Assembly: GCA_029237775.1 (NCBI GenBank)
Contig: JAQZBR010000001.1
Coordinates: 530,791-594,790 of the forward strand
Source: Bacteroidota bacterium
GTDB lineage: Bacteria > Bacteroidota > Bacteroidia > 2-12-FULL-35-15
Direction: 5' to 3'
DNA length: 64,000 nt
The notes under the pieces are model-generated. The model searched no databases and was not told where the DNA came from. It was given only the letters and a program-made list of their open reading frames with translations. Below, piece by piece: positions 27,856 through 37,527 of the stretch. Numbering within the stretch: the first letter of the stretch is position 1; every line of letters begins with the position of its first letter. A program made the position numbers and the translations under genes.

Positions 27856-28422
27856 ATGATAGCTATAGATAACACCATCGTTTCCGAGCATTTGCTGGAA
27901 AAAAAATTCGTCTGTGACCTCAATGCTTGCAAAGGGGAATGTTGTGTTGCCGGTGATTCAGGTGCGCCTCTCGACCAGGAGGAGATCGCGATCATGGAGG
28001 ATATCTGGGATGACGTGAAGCCTTATCTTCCTAAGGATGGCGTAAAAGCGATCGAAAAGCAGGGAGTTTTTGTAATTGATGATGATGGCGATTATACAAC
28101 ACCTCTTGTAAAGGGAAAACACTGCGCCTTCACTATATTCGATAAAGAAGGAATTGCCAAATGTGGTATCGAACAAGCATACCTTGATGGAAAAGTCAAC
28201 TGGAAAAAGCCTATCTCCTGCCATTTATATCCTGTACGCATCACTAAATACAAAGATTACGATGCAGTGAACTACCATAAATGGGATGTCTGCAAGCCTG
28301 CCTGTACGTGCGGTGCAAAGCTGGATGTACCTGTCTATAAATTCCTCAAAGGCCCATTGATCCGTAAGTACGGGGAAGATTGGTATAAGCAATTGGAGCT
28401 CGCTGATAAGTTGAAGAAGTAG
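27856..28422 (+). CDS. DUF3109 family cysteine-rich protein
   Basis: The 188-residue cytoplasmic protein has the family cysteine pattern: CDLNACKGECCVAGDSG at the N-terminus, then HCAFTIFDKEGIAKCGIEQA, PISCHLYPVRI and a C-terminal CKPACTCGAKLDVPVY. DUF3109 is related to the YkgJ-type putative zinc/iron-chelating proteins; its function is unknown. I chose the ATG at 27856 because the upstream TTG overlaps the promoter element. It is a single gene, followed by a long repeat-rich gap. Confidence 0.88.
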   Translation: MIAIDNTIVSEHLLEKKFVCDLNACKGECCVAGDSGAPLDQEEIAIMEDIWDDVKPYLPKDGVKAIEKQGVFVIDDDGDYTTPLVKGKHCAFTIFDKEGIAKCGIEQAYLDGKVNWKKPISCHLYPVRITKYKDYDAVNYHKWDVCKPACTCGAKLDVPVYKFLKGPLIRKYGEDWYKQLELADKLKK

Positions 28423-28450
28423 GTCTTCGCAGGCTCAGTTATCTTTTTAA

Positions 28451-28633
28451 CACGGAGATCACTGAGTCTAAAGAGAGTTTCACAGAGGTATTCTTATCAT
28501 CTAAATTCAACTGTCTAACTTAGTGCGCACATACTCTGCGTTCTCTGCGCCTCTGCGAGAAAAAAAACATACTCTAAAGAAACCACTTCAATTTTTCTCC
28601 GTGACTCTCCATGCCCTCCGTGTCTCCGTGGTG
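28451..28633. repeat. Composite CACGGAG/CTCCGTG inverted repeat
   Basis: It begins CACGGAGATCACTGAG and ends GTGTCTCCGTGGTG, with internal CTCTGCGTTCTCTGCGCCTC blocks. It is the same family as 14663-14774. Confidence 0.7.
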
Positions 28634-28661
28634 AAAACTTCTGATGTTGCGTTTTCGAATA

Positions 28662-28690
28662 AGATCCCTCCGCTGCGGTCGGGATGACAA
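28662..28690. repeat. GATCCCTCCGC-type palindromic repeat
   Basis: AGATCCCTCCGCTGCGGTCG followed by GGATGACAA. It belongs to a family of short intergenic repeats seen in many Bacteroidota genomes (from memory). Only one copy is in this window. Confidence 0.55.
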
Positions 28691-29117
28691 ATAGCATGAT
28701 TTCAAATTTCCCGATTACCTGAACATATCAACTTTATTGGGCTTCCGCAGGCATTCTCCCCGAAACACTTGTATATCTAATTGTGATTTTTTTTCCGTCC
28801 CTGCAAATAAAAACCACCTTTATTTTTAGTTTTTTTTCCAATTTTCTTAAAATACTGTTTTCTAATACGTTGGTCGATTTTCAACATTCGTCTGTTAATT
28901 CCGCGTGTTTATAACTTCGGTCTTTTGTTAATTCAATACCCTTGACTCCACCGTTTTTTATGTGAAAATTTGTGAACCGTTAATTACAATAAGCATCACT
29001 TTATTGATAAGCACAAAAAAAGGGGTTAGCCCCCAGGGATATTTCTCCCTCTAATTGAAAAAAGTGAAAGCTACAAATTATTGAGGATCAGATTTTTACA
29101 CATTTATAAAGAACCAA

Positions 29118-30089
29118 ATGGCAGCAGAAGAACCAATTTTAAAAGAAAACAAGGACCGCTTTGTTTTATTCCCGATCAAACACAATGAGATCTGGGAAAT
29201 GTATAAAAAAGCAGAGGCGAGCTTCTGGACAGCAGAGGAAATTGACCTCGGTCCGGATCAAAGTGACTGGGAGAATAAATTAAACAAAGACGAACAGCAC
29301 TTCATTAAGCATGTTCTTGCTTTTTTCGCTGCCAGCGATGGAATTGTGAACGAAAATCTGGCTATTAACTTCATGAATGAGGTTCAATACCCTGAAGCAC
29401 GTTGCTTCTATGGTTTCCAGATCATGATGGAGAACATCCATTCTGAGACATACTCATTACTTATTGATACATACATCAAGGATCCTAAAGAAAAGGATAT
29501 GCTGTTTCATTCTATCGATACATTGCCATGTGTTGGGAAAAAGGCGGAGTGGGCACTTAAATGGATCAGTAACGGATCATTTGCTGAACGTTTAATTGCT
29601 TTCGCTGCCGTTGAAGGTATCTTCTTCTCAGGAAGCTTCTGCTCCCTGTTCTGGTTAAAAAAGCGCGGTTTAATGCCGGGATTGACCTTCTCTAACGAGC
29701 TTATCTCCCGCGATGAAGGATTACACTGTGATTTTGCATGCCTTCTTTACAATCAATTAACCAATCAATTGCCGAAAGAAAGCGTAACTGCTATCATCAC
29801 AAATGCAGTTGAAATTGAAAAAGACTTCGTTTCTGATGCATTACCGGTTCGCTTGATCGGAATGAATGCAGATATGATGTGCCAGTACATTGAATTCGTT
29901 GCGGATCGTTTATTAGTGGCCCTTGGATGTGCTAAGCATTACAATGCGACTAACCCGTTCGACTTCATGGAATTGATCTCTTTACAGGGAAAAACAAACT
30001 TCTTCGAAAAACGTGTTGCTGAATACCAGAAAGCCGGTGTTACAGGTAACAAAGAGGATAATGTTTTCTCATTGGATGCCGATTTCTAG
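29118..30089 (+). CDS. nrdB: Ribonucleoside-diphosphate reductase, beta (radical) subunit
   Basis: The 323-residue protein carries the di-iron/tyrosyl radical site of class Ia enzymes: tryptophan in [11 protein letters not shown], a metal-ligand aspartate in [13 protein letters not shown], the E-x-x-H and radical tyrosine in [13 protein letters not shown], and the later ligands in [13 protein letters not shown]. It generates the radical used by NrdA to make deoxyribonucleotides. No N-terminal ATP-cone is fused to it. It precedes nrdA by 226 bases, a gap that holds a repeat and could separate the two transcripts. The ATG at 29118 gives [20 protein letters not shown]. Confidence 0.95.
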   Translation: MAAEEPILKENKDRFVLFPIKHNEIWEMYKKAEASFWTAEEIDLGPDQSDWENKLNKDEQHFIKHVLAFFAASDGIVNENLAINFMNEVQYPEARCFYGFQIMMENIHSETYSLLIDTYIKDPKEKDMLFHSIDTLPCVGKKAEWALKWISNGSFAERLIAFAAVEGIFFSGSFCSLFWLKKRGLMPGLTFSNELISRDEGLHCDFACLLYNQLTNQLPKESVTAIITNAVEIEKDFVSDALPVRLIGMNADMMCQYIEFVADRLLVALGCAKHYNATNPFDFMELISLQGKTNFFEKRVAEYQKAGVTGNKEDNVFSLDADF

Positions 30090-30092
30090 AGG

Positions 30093-30173
30093 TACAGATA
30101 GCGAATAAAAAAAGAATTTACGAATCCGGGTGTAGAAAAGCACACAGTTTAACACCAACAGATTCGCAAATTC
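30093..30173 (+). repeat. 3'-UTR repeat and hairpin directly after nrdB
   Basis: TACAGATAGCGAAT (30093-30106) and GAATTTACGAATC (30114-30126) match the sequence after glyS. GATTCGCAAATTC at 30161-30173 pairs with the second block in 12 of 13 positions. A further GATTCGAATCCGTAC follows. Confidence 0.8.
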
Positions 30174-30315
30174 GTAACAAGATTCGAATCCGTACTTATC
30201 AACAAGGAAAAAATGATAACTCTGCCTAAAGCAGTGTAACAACAACACAGAATACGCGTTAATTTTATATAAGAAACTACTCAAACAAACTAACCCTTAT
30301 AATACCCGAAAATAT

Positions 30316-32751
30316 ATGTACGTAATCAAAAGAGACGGTAACCGCGAATCGGTAAAATTCGACAAGATCACAGCCCGTATCCAGAAGCTTTGCTATGGCC
30401 TGGATCCTATCCATGTAACTCCTATCAGTGTTGCCATGAAGGTGATCGAAGGGATTTACGAAGGTGTTACAACTTCTGAACTGGATAACCTTGCCGCAGA
30501 AACTGCCGCTTCTCTTACTACGAAACATCCTGATTACGCGCTTCTAGCAAGCCGTATCGCAGTCTCTAACTTACATAAGAATACCAACAAGTCTTTCTCC
30601 AAAACAATGGAAGACCTGTACAACTATATTGATCCGAAAACAGGTAAAAAAGCACCTTTGATCGCTGATGACGTTTTTGAGATCATCTCTAAAAATGCTC
30701 AGGAGCTTGATTCTACGATCATCTACGATCGTGATATGGGTTACGATTATTTCGGGTTCAAAACATTGGAGCGTTCTTACCTTTTGAAGATCAACGGTAA
30801 AGTTGCTGAGCGTCCGCAGCACATGATCATGCGTGTTGCTGTTGGTATCCACAAAGAAGATATCGCTTCTGCGATCGAAACATACAACTTAATGTCTGAG
30901 CGCTGGTTCACACACGCCACGCCCACATTGTTCAATGCAGGAACTCCTAAACCACAGATGTCTTCTTGCTTCCTGTTAACAGCGAAGGATGACAGCATCG
31001 ATGGTATCTACGATACATTAAAGTCATGCGCGAAAATTTCTCAGAGCGCTGGTGGAATTGGTTTATCGATTCACAACATCCGTGCTACAGGTTCTTACAT
31101 CCGCGGAACAAACGGAACTTCAAACGGTATCATTCCAATGCTTCGCGTATTCAACGATACAGCACGTTACGTTGATCAGGGTGGTGGAAAACGTAAAGGT
31201 TCTTTTGCGATCTACTTAGAGCCTTGGCATGCAGATATCGCTGACTTCTTAGACTTACGTAAGAACAACGGTAAAGAAGAAATGCGTACACGCGATCTTT
31301 TCACAGCAATGTGGACTCCTGATTTGTTCATGAAGCGTGTTGAAGAGAATGCAGAATGGAGCTTATTCTGCCCGAACGAATCACCGGGACTTGCAGAATG
31401 CTGGGGTGAGGAATTCGAAGCGCTTTACACTAAATACGAAAGAGAAGGACGTGCACGTAAAACTATCCAGGCACGTGACCTTTGGGCTGCGATCATTCAA
31501 TCACAGATCGAAACAGGTAACCCTTACATGCTTTACAAAGATGCGGCAAACCGTAAATCAAACCAGCAGAACCTTGGAACGATCAAGTCTTCCAATCTTT
31601 GCTGCGAGATCATGGAATACACTGCTCCTGATGAGATAGCTGTTTGTAATCTTGCTTCTATCGCGCTGAACCGCTTTGTTGAGGACGGACAATTCAACCA
31701 CGATAAATTATTTGCAGTAACATATACGATCACTAAGAACTTAAACAAGATCATCGACCGTAACTATTACCCGGTTGCTGAAGCGCGTAACTCTAACTTA
31801 AAGCACCGTCCGATCGGTATTGGTGTACAAGGTTTAGCAGATGCGTTCATCTTAATGCGTTTCCCTTTTGATTCTCCAGAGGCAGCTCAGCTGAACAAAG
31901 AGATCCATGAGACTATTTACTACGCATCAATGACAGCTTCTAAGGATCTTGCAAAAGTTGACGGGCCTTATGAAACATTCAAAGGTTCACCGGTATCAAA
32001 AGGAATCTTCCAGTTCGACATGTGGGGTGTAACACCATCAACACGTTGGGAGTGGGATATCCTGAAGGAAGAAGTGAAAAAGCATGGTGTGCGTAACTCA
32101 TTGTTATTAGCTCCAATGCCGACAGCGTCTACATCTCAGATCTTAGGTAACAACGAGTGCTTTGAGCCATACACTTCAAACATCTATTCAAGACGCGTAT
32201 TGTCAGGAGAGTTTGTGATCGTGAACAAGCACTTATTGAAAGACTTAGTGAAGCTTGGAATCTGGAACGATAAATTAAAGAACAAGATCATTGCGGCAAA
32301 CGGTTCAGTACAGAACATTGCTGAGATCCCGGAGAACATCAAAGCATTGTACAAAACAGTGTGGGAGATCTCTCAGAAGGTGATCATCAACATGGCTGCT
32401 GACCGTGGAGCTTATATCTGCCAGTCGCAATCACTGAACTTATTTGTTCAGGATGCAAACTTCGCAAAACTTTCTTCTATGCACTTCTACGGATGGAAAG
32501 CAGGATTAAAAACAGGAATGTACTACTTACGTACGAAAGCTGCAGCTGATGCGATCAAATTCACGATCGAGCAAGAAGCAAAAACAGAAACACCTGAAGT
32601 ATTAGGAAATGAGGATGTGTTGATCATGGAGCGTCAGCAGCAAATGAGCGCAGAGCGCCAGGCATTGCTTGAAGCAGAAGCTGCAGAAAAAGCAGCACAG
32701 ATCACATGTTCATTGGATAATCCTGAGGGATGTGAGGCGTGTGGATCTTAG
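30316..32751 (+). CDS. nrdA: Ribonucleoside-diphosphate reductase, alpha subunit
   Basis: The 811-residue protein starts with an ATP-cone ([20 protein letters not shown], about residues 1-95), the allosteric activity site. The barrel follows with [37 protein letters not shown], the active-site segment around SSNLCCEIM and NLASIALN, and [19 protein letters not shown]. The C-terminal shuttle cysteines lie in [10 protein letters not shown]. It reduces ribonucleoside diphosphates with NrdB. The length and order are typical of class Ia. Codons are strongly biased to preferred forms (many CGT for Arg), as expected of a highly expressed gene. A terminator follows. Confidence 0.96.
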   Translation: MYVIKRDGNRESVKFDKITARIQKLCYGLDPIHVTPISVAMKVIEGIYEGVTTSELDNLAAETAASLTTKHPDYALLASRIAVSNLHKNTNKSFSKTMEDLYNYIDPKTGKKAPLIADDVFEIISKNAQELDSTIIYDRDMGYDYFGFKTLERSYLLKINGKVAERPQHMIMRVAVGIHKEDIASAIETYNLMSERWFTHATPTLFNAGTPKPQMSSCFLLTAKDDSIDGIYDTLKSCAKISQSAGGIGLSIHNIRATGSYIRGTNGTSNGIIPMLRVFNDTARYVDQGGGKRKGSFAIYLEPWHADIADFLDLRKNNGKEEMRTRDLFTAMWTPDLFMKRVEENAEWSLFCPNESPGLAECWGEEFEALYTKYEREGRARKTIQARDLWAAIIQSQIETGNPYMLYKDAANRKSNQQNLGTIKSSNLCCEIMEYTAPDEIAVCNLASIALNRFVEDGQFNHDKLFAVTYTITKNLNKIIDRNYYPVAEARNSNLKHRPIGIGVQGLADAFILMRFPFDSPEAAQLNKEIHETIYYASMTASKDLAKVDGPYETFKGSPVSKGIFQFDMWGVTPSTRWEWDILKEEVKKHGVRNSLLLAPMPTASTSQILGNNECFEPYTSNIYSRRVLSGEFVIVNKHLLKDLVKLGIWNDKLKNKIIAANGSVQNIAEIPENIKALYKTVWEISQKVIINMAADRGAYICQSQSLNLFVQDANFAKLSSMHFYGWKAGLKTGMYYLRTKAAADAIKFTIEQEAKTETPEVLGNEDVLIMERQQQMSAERQALLEAEAAEKAAQITCSLDNPEGCEACGS

Positions 32752-32784
32752 AAATTATAAATGATTAATTATAAATTATGAATG

Positions 32785-32812
32785 AAAACCCTCGCGTGAT
32801 GCGGGGGTTTTT
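32785..32812 (+). terminator. Terminator of nrdA
   Basis: AAAACCCTCGC/GCGGGGGTTTT hairpin (one G-U pair), loop GTGAT, then T residues. Confidence 0.85.
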
Positions 32813-32854
32813 GATTGATCGTAATTACACGAAACACAGCACATCTCAAATTCC

Positions 32855-33811
32855 ATGAATAAGACAATAGATTTCTTTATCTCTCATGCTTCGGAAGACA
32901 AACAAGACATTGTTAAGCAACTTGCCGACAATCTGATTATTAATGGGGCTACAGTTTTTTATGATGAGTATAGCATCAAACTTGGAGATAGTATTTCAGA
33001 CAGTATTAATAAAGGCTTAACAGTTTCCAAACATGCAATAGTCATTTTAAGTAAATTTTTCTTTGAAAAGGGATGGACAAATGCCGAATTGCAAGCAATT
33101 TTTAGCAAAAGTCTAGCTGAAAAATATAAAATCCTCATCATTTATCACAAAGTAACACATAACGATGTAATAAAAATATATCCACTGTTAGCTGACAAGA
33201 AAGCAATAGATAGTTCAATTGGAGTGGAAAAAATAACTGAAGCCTTATTTACTACAATTCAAAAACCTTTTAACTTAACTTATCTAAAACATAAGATAGA
33301 CCGAAGTCGATCGGTAAATGAGGGTTTTTCTGTTTCTTTATTTGTTGGTTTCCCTAACAGGTTAAACACTAGCGAAAACAAGACCCTTTTTGAGATGGGC
33401 GACCCAAATATTTATCATTCAAGACTAAAAATATTTCTTTGGAAATATGAGCGGCTCTATTTTGAAATAACCGATTCCAAATACAGAAAATATTCACTGT
33501 CTGTTGACTTCCAAAAATGGATTTCTACAGAGATACACTTTATCCATGTTAATCTGAACGTTGAAAAGAAAACAATGTCGTTAATCGTTGACGATGATAT
33601 TAGGGAGGAAATCGGCATTCCGGATTTATCAGTCAATAAAGATTTTCTAAATCACGGTTCAGCAATATTAGGTTGTTCATTAAATCTTTCTGATCCATGT
33701 CCTTTTAAAGTTGCATTTCATTCAACAGGAGCGTCAAATGAGAATCCAACGAAATATTATCAAATAACCAAAGAATATCTTGACGCAGTCTCCCCTTCAA
33801 CTAGCCATTGA
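32855..33811 (+). CDS. TIR-domain protein with C-terminal jelly-roll-like domain
   Basis: The 318-residue cytoplasmic protein starts with a TIR domain (residues 1 to about 130): DFFISHASEDKQDIVKQL, a YDEYSIKLGDSIS BB-loop-like segment, AIVILSKFFFEKGW, and the NADase-type glutamate in WTNAELQAIF (Glu 78). Residues about 155-300 are beta-rich (FSVSLFVGFPNRLNT, LKIFLWKYERLYFEI, HFIHVNLNVEKKTMSLIVDD) and resemble a concanavalin/LamG jelly roll. Standalone bacterial TIR proteins of this kind usually hydrolyse NAD during anti-phage defence; the second domain could be the sensor. There is no partner gene for a Thoeris-type system. The gene looks more AT-rich than nrdA, suggesting transfer. Confidence 0.85.
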   Translation: MNKTIDFFISHASEDKQDIVKQLADNLIINGATVFYDEYSIKLGDSISDSINKGLTVSKHAIVILSKFFFEKGWTNAELQAIFSKSLAEKYKILIIYHKVTHNDVIKIYPLLADKKAIDSSIGVEKITEALFTTIQKPFNLTYLKHKIDRSRSVNEGFSVSLFVGFPNRLNTSENKTLFEMGDPNIYHSRLKIFLWKYERLYFEITDSKYRKYSLSVDFQKWISTEIHFIHVNLNVEKKTMSLIVDDDIREEIGIPDLSVNKDFLNHGSAILGCSLNLSDPCPFKVAFHSTGASNENPTKYYQITKEYLDAVSPSTSH

Positions 33812-33870
33812 ACGAAGAAACAGCAGTAACCGGCCAATATCCGAGAAAATCAGAATTTTAATTTTTATGC

Positions 33871-34599
33871 ATGAGAACAACGACTATATTTTTACTGAAC
33901 ATTCTTATTCTAAATACATGTTTTGCACAAAAGCTTTTTGATGCAATCGAGGATGAAGATTTGGCAAAAGTCAACATGCTGATTGAAAAAGGCGCTGATG
34001 TTAACATGGTAAAAGACAATGGAGTTGATCCTTTATTTGCCGCATGTGGAAAAAACAACTTAGCAATCGCGCAACTATTGATTAAAAAGGGAGCTAACGT
34101 TAATGCACACACAAAGAATGGAATTACTAGTCTGGACATAGCTGCACAGGACGGACACCCAGAAATAACCGCATTACTGCTAAAATCAGGAGCTGACCCA
34201 AACATCAAAGATGAACACGGATGGACACCGATTCGGTTTGCCGCAAGAAATGGAAGAACAGAAATTGTTAAACTACTTGCAGAAGCAGGGGCTGAGTTCG
34301 ATGTTAAAGCAAGCGATAAAGCTACACCAATGGCAAGCGCAGCAGGCAAAGGACATATAGAGATTGTCAAATATCTGTTGGAAAAAGGCGCTAATGTCAA
34401 TAATCTAGACAAGGATAATGAAACACCTGTGATGTATTGCGCACAACGTGGTCAAATAGAAGTCTTAAAACTTCTATTGACCTATAAGCCCGATCTTACC
34501 ATAAAAAATAAGGAAAAGAAAAATGCTGCGGAAATCGCAAGAGATTCAGGACAACCGGTAATTGAGAAAATATTGTTGGATAAGATGAAAGAACAATAA
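33871..34599 (+). CDS. Secreted ankyrin-repeat protein
   Basis: The 242-residue protein has a signal peptide (MRTTTIFLLNILILNTCFAQ) and then six to seven ankyrin repeats of about 33 residues. Examples are LIEKGADVNMVKDNGVDPLF, NVNAHTKNGITSLDIAAQDG, DPNIKDEHGWTPIRFAARNG and ANVNNLDKDNETPVMYCAQ. The last repeat is degenerate (LTIKNKEKKNAAEIARDSG). It is a protein-binding scaffold located in the periplasm or outside. It lies 59 bases after the TIR gene with no terminator between, but the signal peptide means it cannot meet the TIR protein in the cytoplasm. No partner is known. Confidence 0.85.
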   Translation: MRTTTIFLLNILILNTCFAQKLFDAIEDEDLAKVNMLIEKGADVNMVKDNGVDPLFAACGKNNLAIAQLLIKKGANVNAHTKNGITSLDIAAQDGHPEITALLLKSGADPNIKDEHGWTPIRFAARNGRTEIVKLLAEAGAEFDVKASDKATPMASAAGKGHIEIVKYLLEKGANVNNLDKDNETPVMYCAQRGQIEVLKLLLTYKPDLTIKNKEKKNAAEIARDSGQPVIEKILLDKMKEQ

Positions 34600-34701
34600 A
34601 GAACATTCATTAGGAACGTCCCATTAACTCGCTTCCAGCTGAATGAGAGGTGACATATTAAATGAAATAATAAATTCAAGTAACCTATAACTCAAAAATT
34701 C

Positions 34702-35250
34702 ATGGATAGTTCTGAAATTAAAATCCCAATAAATAAATCTCATCTTGCACTTACTATACTCAAATACATATTAATTATGTCTATCGGCATTTGGTTTATA
34801 ACCAGCCCCCCTCAACTGAATACTCCAATTCTTGATGACCGTGCTATCACAACAACTTTTGGAATTACCATCCTGATAATCTTTGGCTTCTTCGCTTTCT
34901 TCTCGATTAAAAAATTACATAGTAATTTACCAGGGCTAACTATTTCCAACAAAGGTATCTGTGATAATGGAAAAGGATTGGGGAATGAAGTTATTTTATG
35001 GTCGGATATAAGTGAAATAGACAAACAAAAGGTTGGAGGAGAATTATTTATTAAGGTGTCTGTTATAAACCCGCACCATTATATCAACTTGCAAAAAAGC
35101 ACCATTAACAAAAACTTATTGCTTTTAAACTTACAAAAATACAATGCACCCTTCATGATTTCTTGTAAGACACTAAAATGTTCCCCAGAGGAACTTAAAC
35201 TGCTTTTAGATAAAAGTTTATCCACCTTCAATCACAATCCAATTTCATAA
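34702..35250 (+). CDS. STM3941-like membrane protein
   Basis: The 182-residue protein starts IKIPINKSHLALTI and has two membrane helices (about 14-34 and 52-70: TTTFGITILIIFGFFAFFSI). A soluble domain follows with GLTISNKGICDNGKGLG and ILWSDISEI, a layout matching the STM3941 family (PH-like domain after two helices). Its function is unknown. It lies in the run of short plus-strand accessory genes and is AT-rich. Family assignment is by pattern only. Confidence 0.6.
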   Translation: MDSSEIKIPINKSHLALTILKYILIMSIGIWFITSPPQLNTPILDDRAITTTFGITILIIFGFFAFFSIKKLHSNLPGLTISNKGICDNGKGLGNEVILWSDISEIDKQKVGGELFIKVSVINPHHYINLQKSTINKNLLLLNLQKYNAPFMISCKTLKCSPEELKLLLDKSLSTFNHNPIS

Positions 35251-35293
35251 AACCAACTTATTACATCGAATTCGCCAGTTACAAAATTACTAA

Positions 35294-36184
35294 ATGAATA
35301 GGCTCACACCTTTCTTCCTTTTTTTACTCCTCCTCTCCTGCGGACCATCCGCGGAAGAAAAAGCCGCAATGGAAAAATGCTTGATGGATGAGTTGAATAC
35401 GGAAGAGTCGATAAGAGCAAAACTGGTTAGTGTTTTTGATTCACCCTTCCCAAAACGCAACCGAAACCTTTCACGCATCTTAGGTGATACATTGGAAATT
35501 AAGGGAACGTGTTCCCCGAAAAGCTACTGGATCGTTTCAAAGAGGAAATCAAACTTTATTATTGACCTTGATGGCAATGACACTCTTTTTAAAGGAACAG
35601 TCTGCAAATACCGGGATCTGTATTATTTCAGTGAGAAGATCAACAAATCGGACTTCAGAATCTTTGCTATAAAAGCTAATGACAGTCTGATCTATGGCTT
35701 GCAGAATTATTTTCAGTATGCTTCTGTCGACAGTACTATTGCAACCGGGAAATATCCGAAGCTTGTAAAACTGAATGATAAATCAAGTAAACGAATAATA
35801 CTTCACCCCGATAAAAGAGAGCTGAGAAAGCTCTTTACTTCTATCATGAATAAAACCAAACCTTTCGAGATCATCCGAAATAGTTCCCAGCCGGCTTCAC
35901 CCGAAATAGAAGATGCTATTGAACCTGTTGAAGCAGATGATTATGACCTTATCTCGAAAGTTTATCCAAATCCCGCATCAAACGAGGTCAATGTCGACTT
36001 GCAGCAAAGAACGAATTCCTCTTTTCAATTAACTGATTTCAGCGGGAAAATAATCCTTCAGGGTTCACTAAACGAGATCTCAAATAAGATTGATATCAGC
36101 AAGCAGCGAACGGGAATTTATGCGTTGACAGTAATTAGCGCGAATCAATTGAAGGAAACAGTTAAAATTGTAAAGGCTGAATAA
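35294..36184 (+). CDS. T9SS-sorted lipoprotein-like protein of unknown function
   Basis: The 296-residue protein has a lipoprotein-type leader (MNRLTPFFLFLLLLSC with the cysteine at 16). A central domain of about 190 residues is unrecognised (DGNDTLFKGTVCKYRDLYYF ... ILHPDKRELRKLF). A type A T9SS sorting domain ends it (LISKVYPNPASNEVNVDL ... TGIYALTVISANQLKETV). Having both a lipobox and a T9SS sorting signal is unusual; one of the two may not be used. It ends 14 bases before the LRR-TPR gene, so the two may be co-transcribed. Confidence 0.75.
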   Translation: MNRLTPFFLFLLLLSCGPSAEEKAAMEKCLMDELNTEESIRAKLVSVFDSPFPKRNRNLSRILGDTLEIKGTCSPKSYWIVSKRKSNFIIDLDGNDTLFKGTVCKYRDLYYFSEKINKSDFRIFAIKANDSLIYGLQNYFQYASVDSTIATGKYPKLVKLNDKSSKRIILHPDKRELRKLFTSIMNKTKPFEIIRNSSQPASPEIEDAIEPVEADDYDLISKVYPNPASNEVNVDLQQRTNSSFQLTDFSGKIILQGSLNEISNKIDISKQRTGIYALTVISANQLKETVKIVKAE

Positions 36185-36198
36185 AATAAATAAAATAC

Positions 36199-37437
36199 AT
36201 GACTAAACCTTTTGCCGCAATCATCACGTTTATCCTAATTGCAATGAATGCATTTTCCCAAAATGCTGACTCTGCATTCTCTGATATAAATAAAGCTTTT
36301 TTATCACCTCTTAAAGTGAAATTTTTAGATCTGAGCAATCAGGATTTAAAGACTATACCAGATTCCACTTCGAAATTTAAAAATCTCAAAGTTTTGAATT
36401 TGTCCGGCAATGCAGATTTAAATTTCGAAAAGATATTTTCGGACTTGTCTCAATGCAAAAATTTAAAAGTATTATATCTTGATGGAAATAAGCTTAAAAC
36501 CCTACCCGCTGAGATTGGTGAAATATCCTCCTTGCAGGAACTGTATTTAAGGAACAATCGGATCGTTTCTTTACCGAACGCCATTGCGAACCTAAAATTA
36601 AAAAATCTTGATCTGGGCAATAATCATATGAGCGATGAAACAGCTCTTAAACTTTACAAGTTGATCCCGAACGAGACTATTGTAAATACCAACGATGAAG
36701 CCGGAGATAAAAATGAAGCAATAAAATATTACGAAGAAGGTAACAAGGCTGCAAATATGGGCCGGTTAGCACTTGCTGACTCTTTATATACAGTATCAAT
36801 TAATATTTCACCCGACAACAATTCGTATTTCAACAGAGCCGTTGTGAGAAAAAAAATGCATGATCAAAAAGGCTATTGTCTTGACCTTGGAACCGCTTCA
36901 GGATTAAATGATCATGAGGCGACTAAGCTTTATTGGAAAGATTGTGGAAGCGTAGATACTGTATTTTATGATCGACAAGATAGTGTAGTGAAGAAAGGAG
37001 CACATGCATCCTTGGCTGTTGTAAGTAAAAGTAAATACACAACTTATATGCGGTACAAAAAAATGGAGCTCAGCAAAAAGATCATTGTGCATTTTGAAGT
37101 GCTGAATGACGACACGATCTTTTACGTAACACCAAATCCACCCAAATATCCGGAGAGTGAAGAGAATATAACAGCAATGCTATATAAGAATGTAGTTCCA
37201 ACTGAAGCGGAAAAGGGAAGTCTACCATTAACATACGTACTTGTTAGTTTTAATGTTCTTGAGAATGGTGAAATAGCAAATATCCTGGCTACATCGGCAC
37301 TTGAAAAAACATTCACTGACAGGCTGGTAGTCGCGTTAAGAAAAAATATTAAGAAATGGCAACCGGCCATGTATGAAAACAGACCTGTTAAGTATAAGAA
37401 GTATATTAATTATAAGTTAATTTTAAAGAGTAACTGA
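36199..37437 (+). CDS. LRR-TPR-TonB_C fusion protein
   Basis: The 412-residue protein has a signal peptide (MTKPFAAIITFILIAMNAFSQ). It has about five leucine-rich repeats (residues 35-150: LKVLNLSGNADLNFEKIF, LKVLYLDGNKLKTLPAEIG, LQELYLRNNRIVSLPNAI), then TPR-like helices (EEGNKAANMGRLALADSLY, about 175-235). A C-terminal TonB_C-like module follows (YVLVSFNVLENGEIANILA ... ALRKNIKKWQPAMYENRPV). It lacks the N-terminal membrane anchor of a true TonB, so it cannot transduce energy in the usual way. It is likely a periplasmic protein-binding scaffold. Confidence 0.78.
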   Translation: MTKPFAAIITFILIAMNAFSQNADSAFSDINKAFLSPLKVKFLDLSNQDLKTIPDSTSKFKNLKVLNLSGNADLNFEKIFSDLSQCKNLKVLYLDGNKLKTLPAEIGEISSLQELYLRNNRIVSLPNAIANLKLKNLDLGNNHMSDETALKLYKLIPNETIVNTNDEAGDKNEAIKYYEEGNKAANMGRLALADSLYTVSINISPDNNSYFNRAVVRKKMHDQKGYCLDLGTASGLNDHEATKLYWKDCGSVDTVFYDRQDSVVKKGAHASLAVVSKSKYTTYMRYKKMELSKKIIVHFEVLNDDTIFYVTPNPPKYPESEENITAMLYKNVVPTEAEKGSLPLTYVLVSFNVLENGEIANILATSALEKTFTDRLVVALRKNIKKWQPAMYENRPVKYKKYINYKLILKSN

Positions 37438-37527
37438 GATTTCCCAACTCAGCGTATTTTCTAACCGGCTTCCAGCGACTAATTTAAATGTATCTTTTAT
37501 CCGGATTCCCGTTATAAAGCAAAAAAC

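Larger units (their letters stand above)
28423..29117. other. Repeat-rich intergenic region and long nrdB upstream region
   Basis: 28451-28633 holds a patchwork of inverted CCGTGG-type repeats and 28662-28690 a separate palindromic repeat. The remaining ~400 bases up to nrdB are AT-rich. They contain a short GGGG-TTAG-CCCC hairpin at 29022-29034. I see no exact TAnnTTTG match close to the nrdB start. No gene is supported here. Confidence 0.7.
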
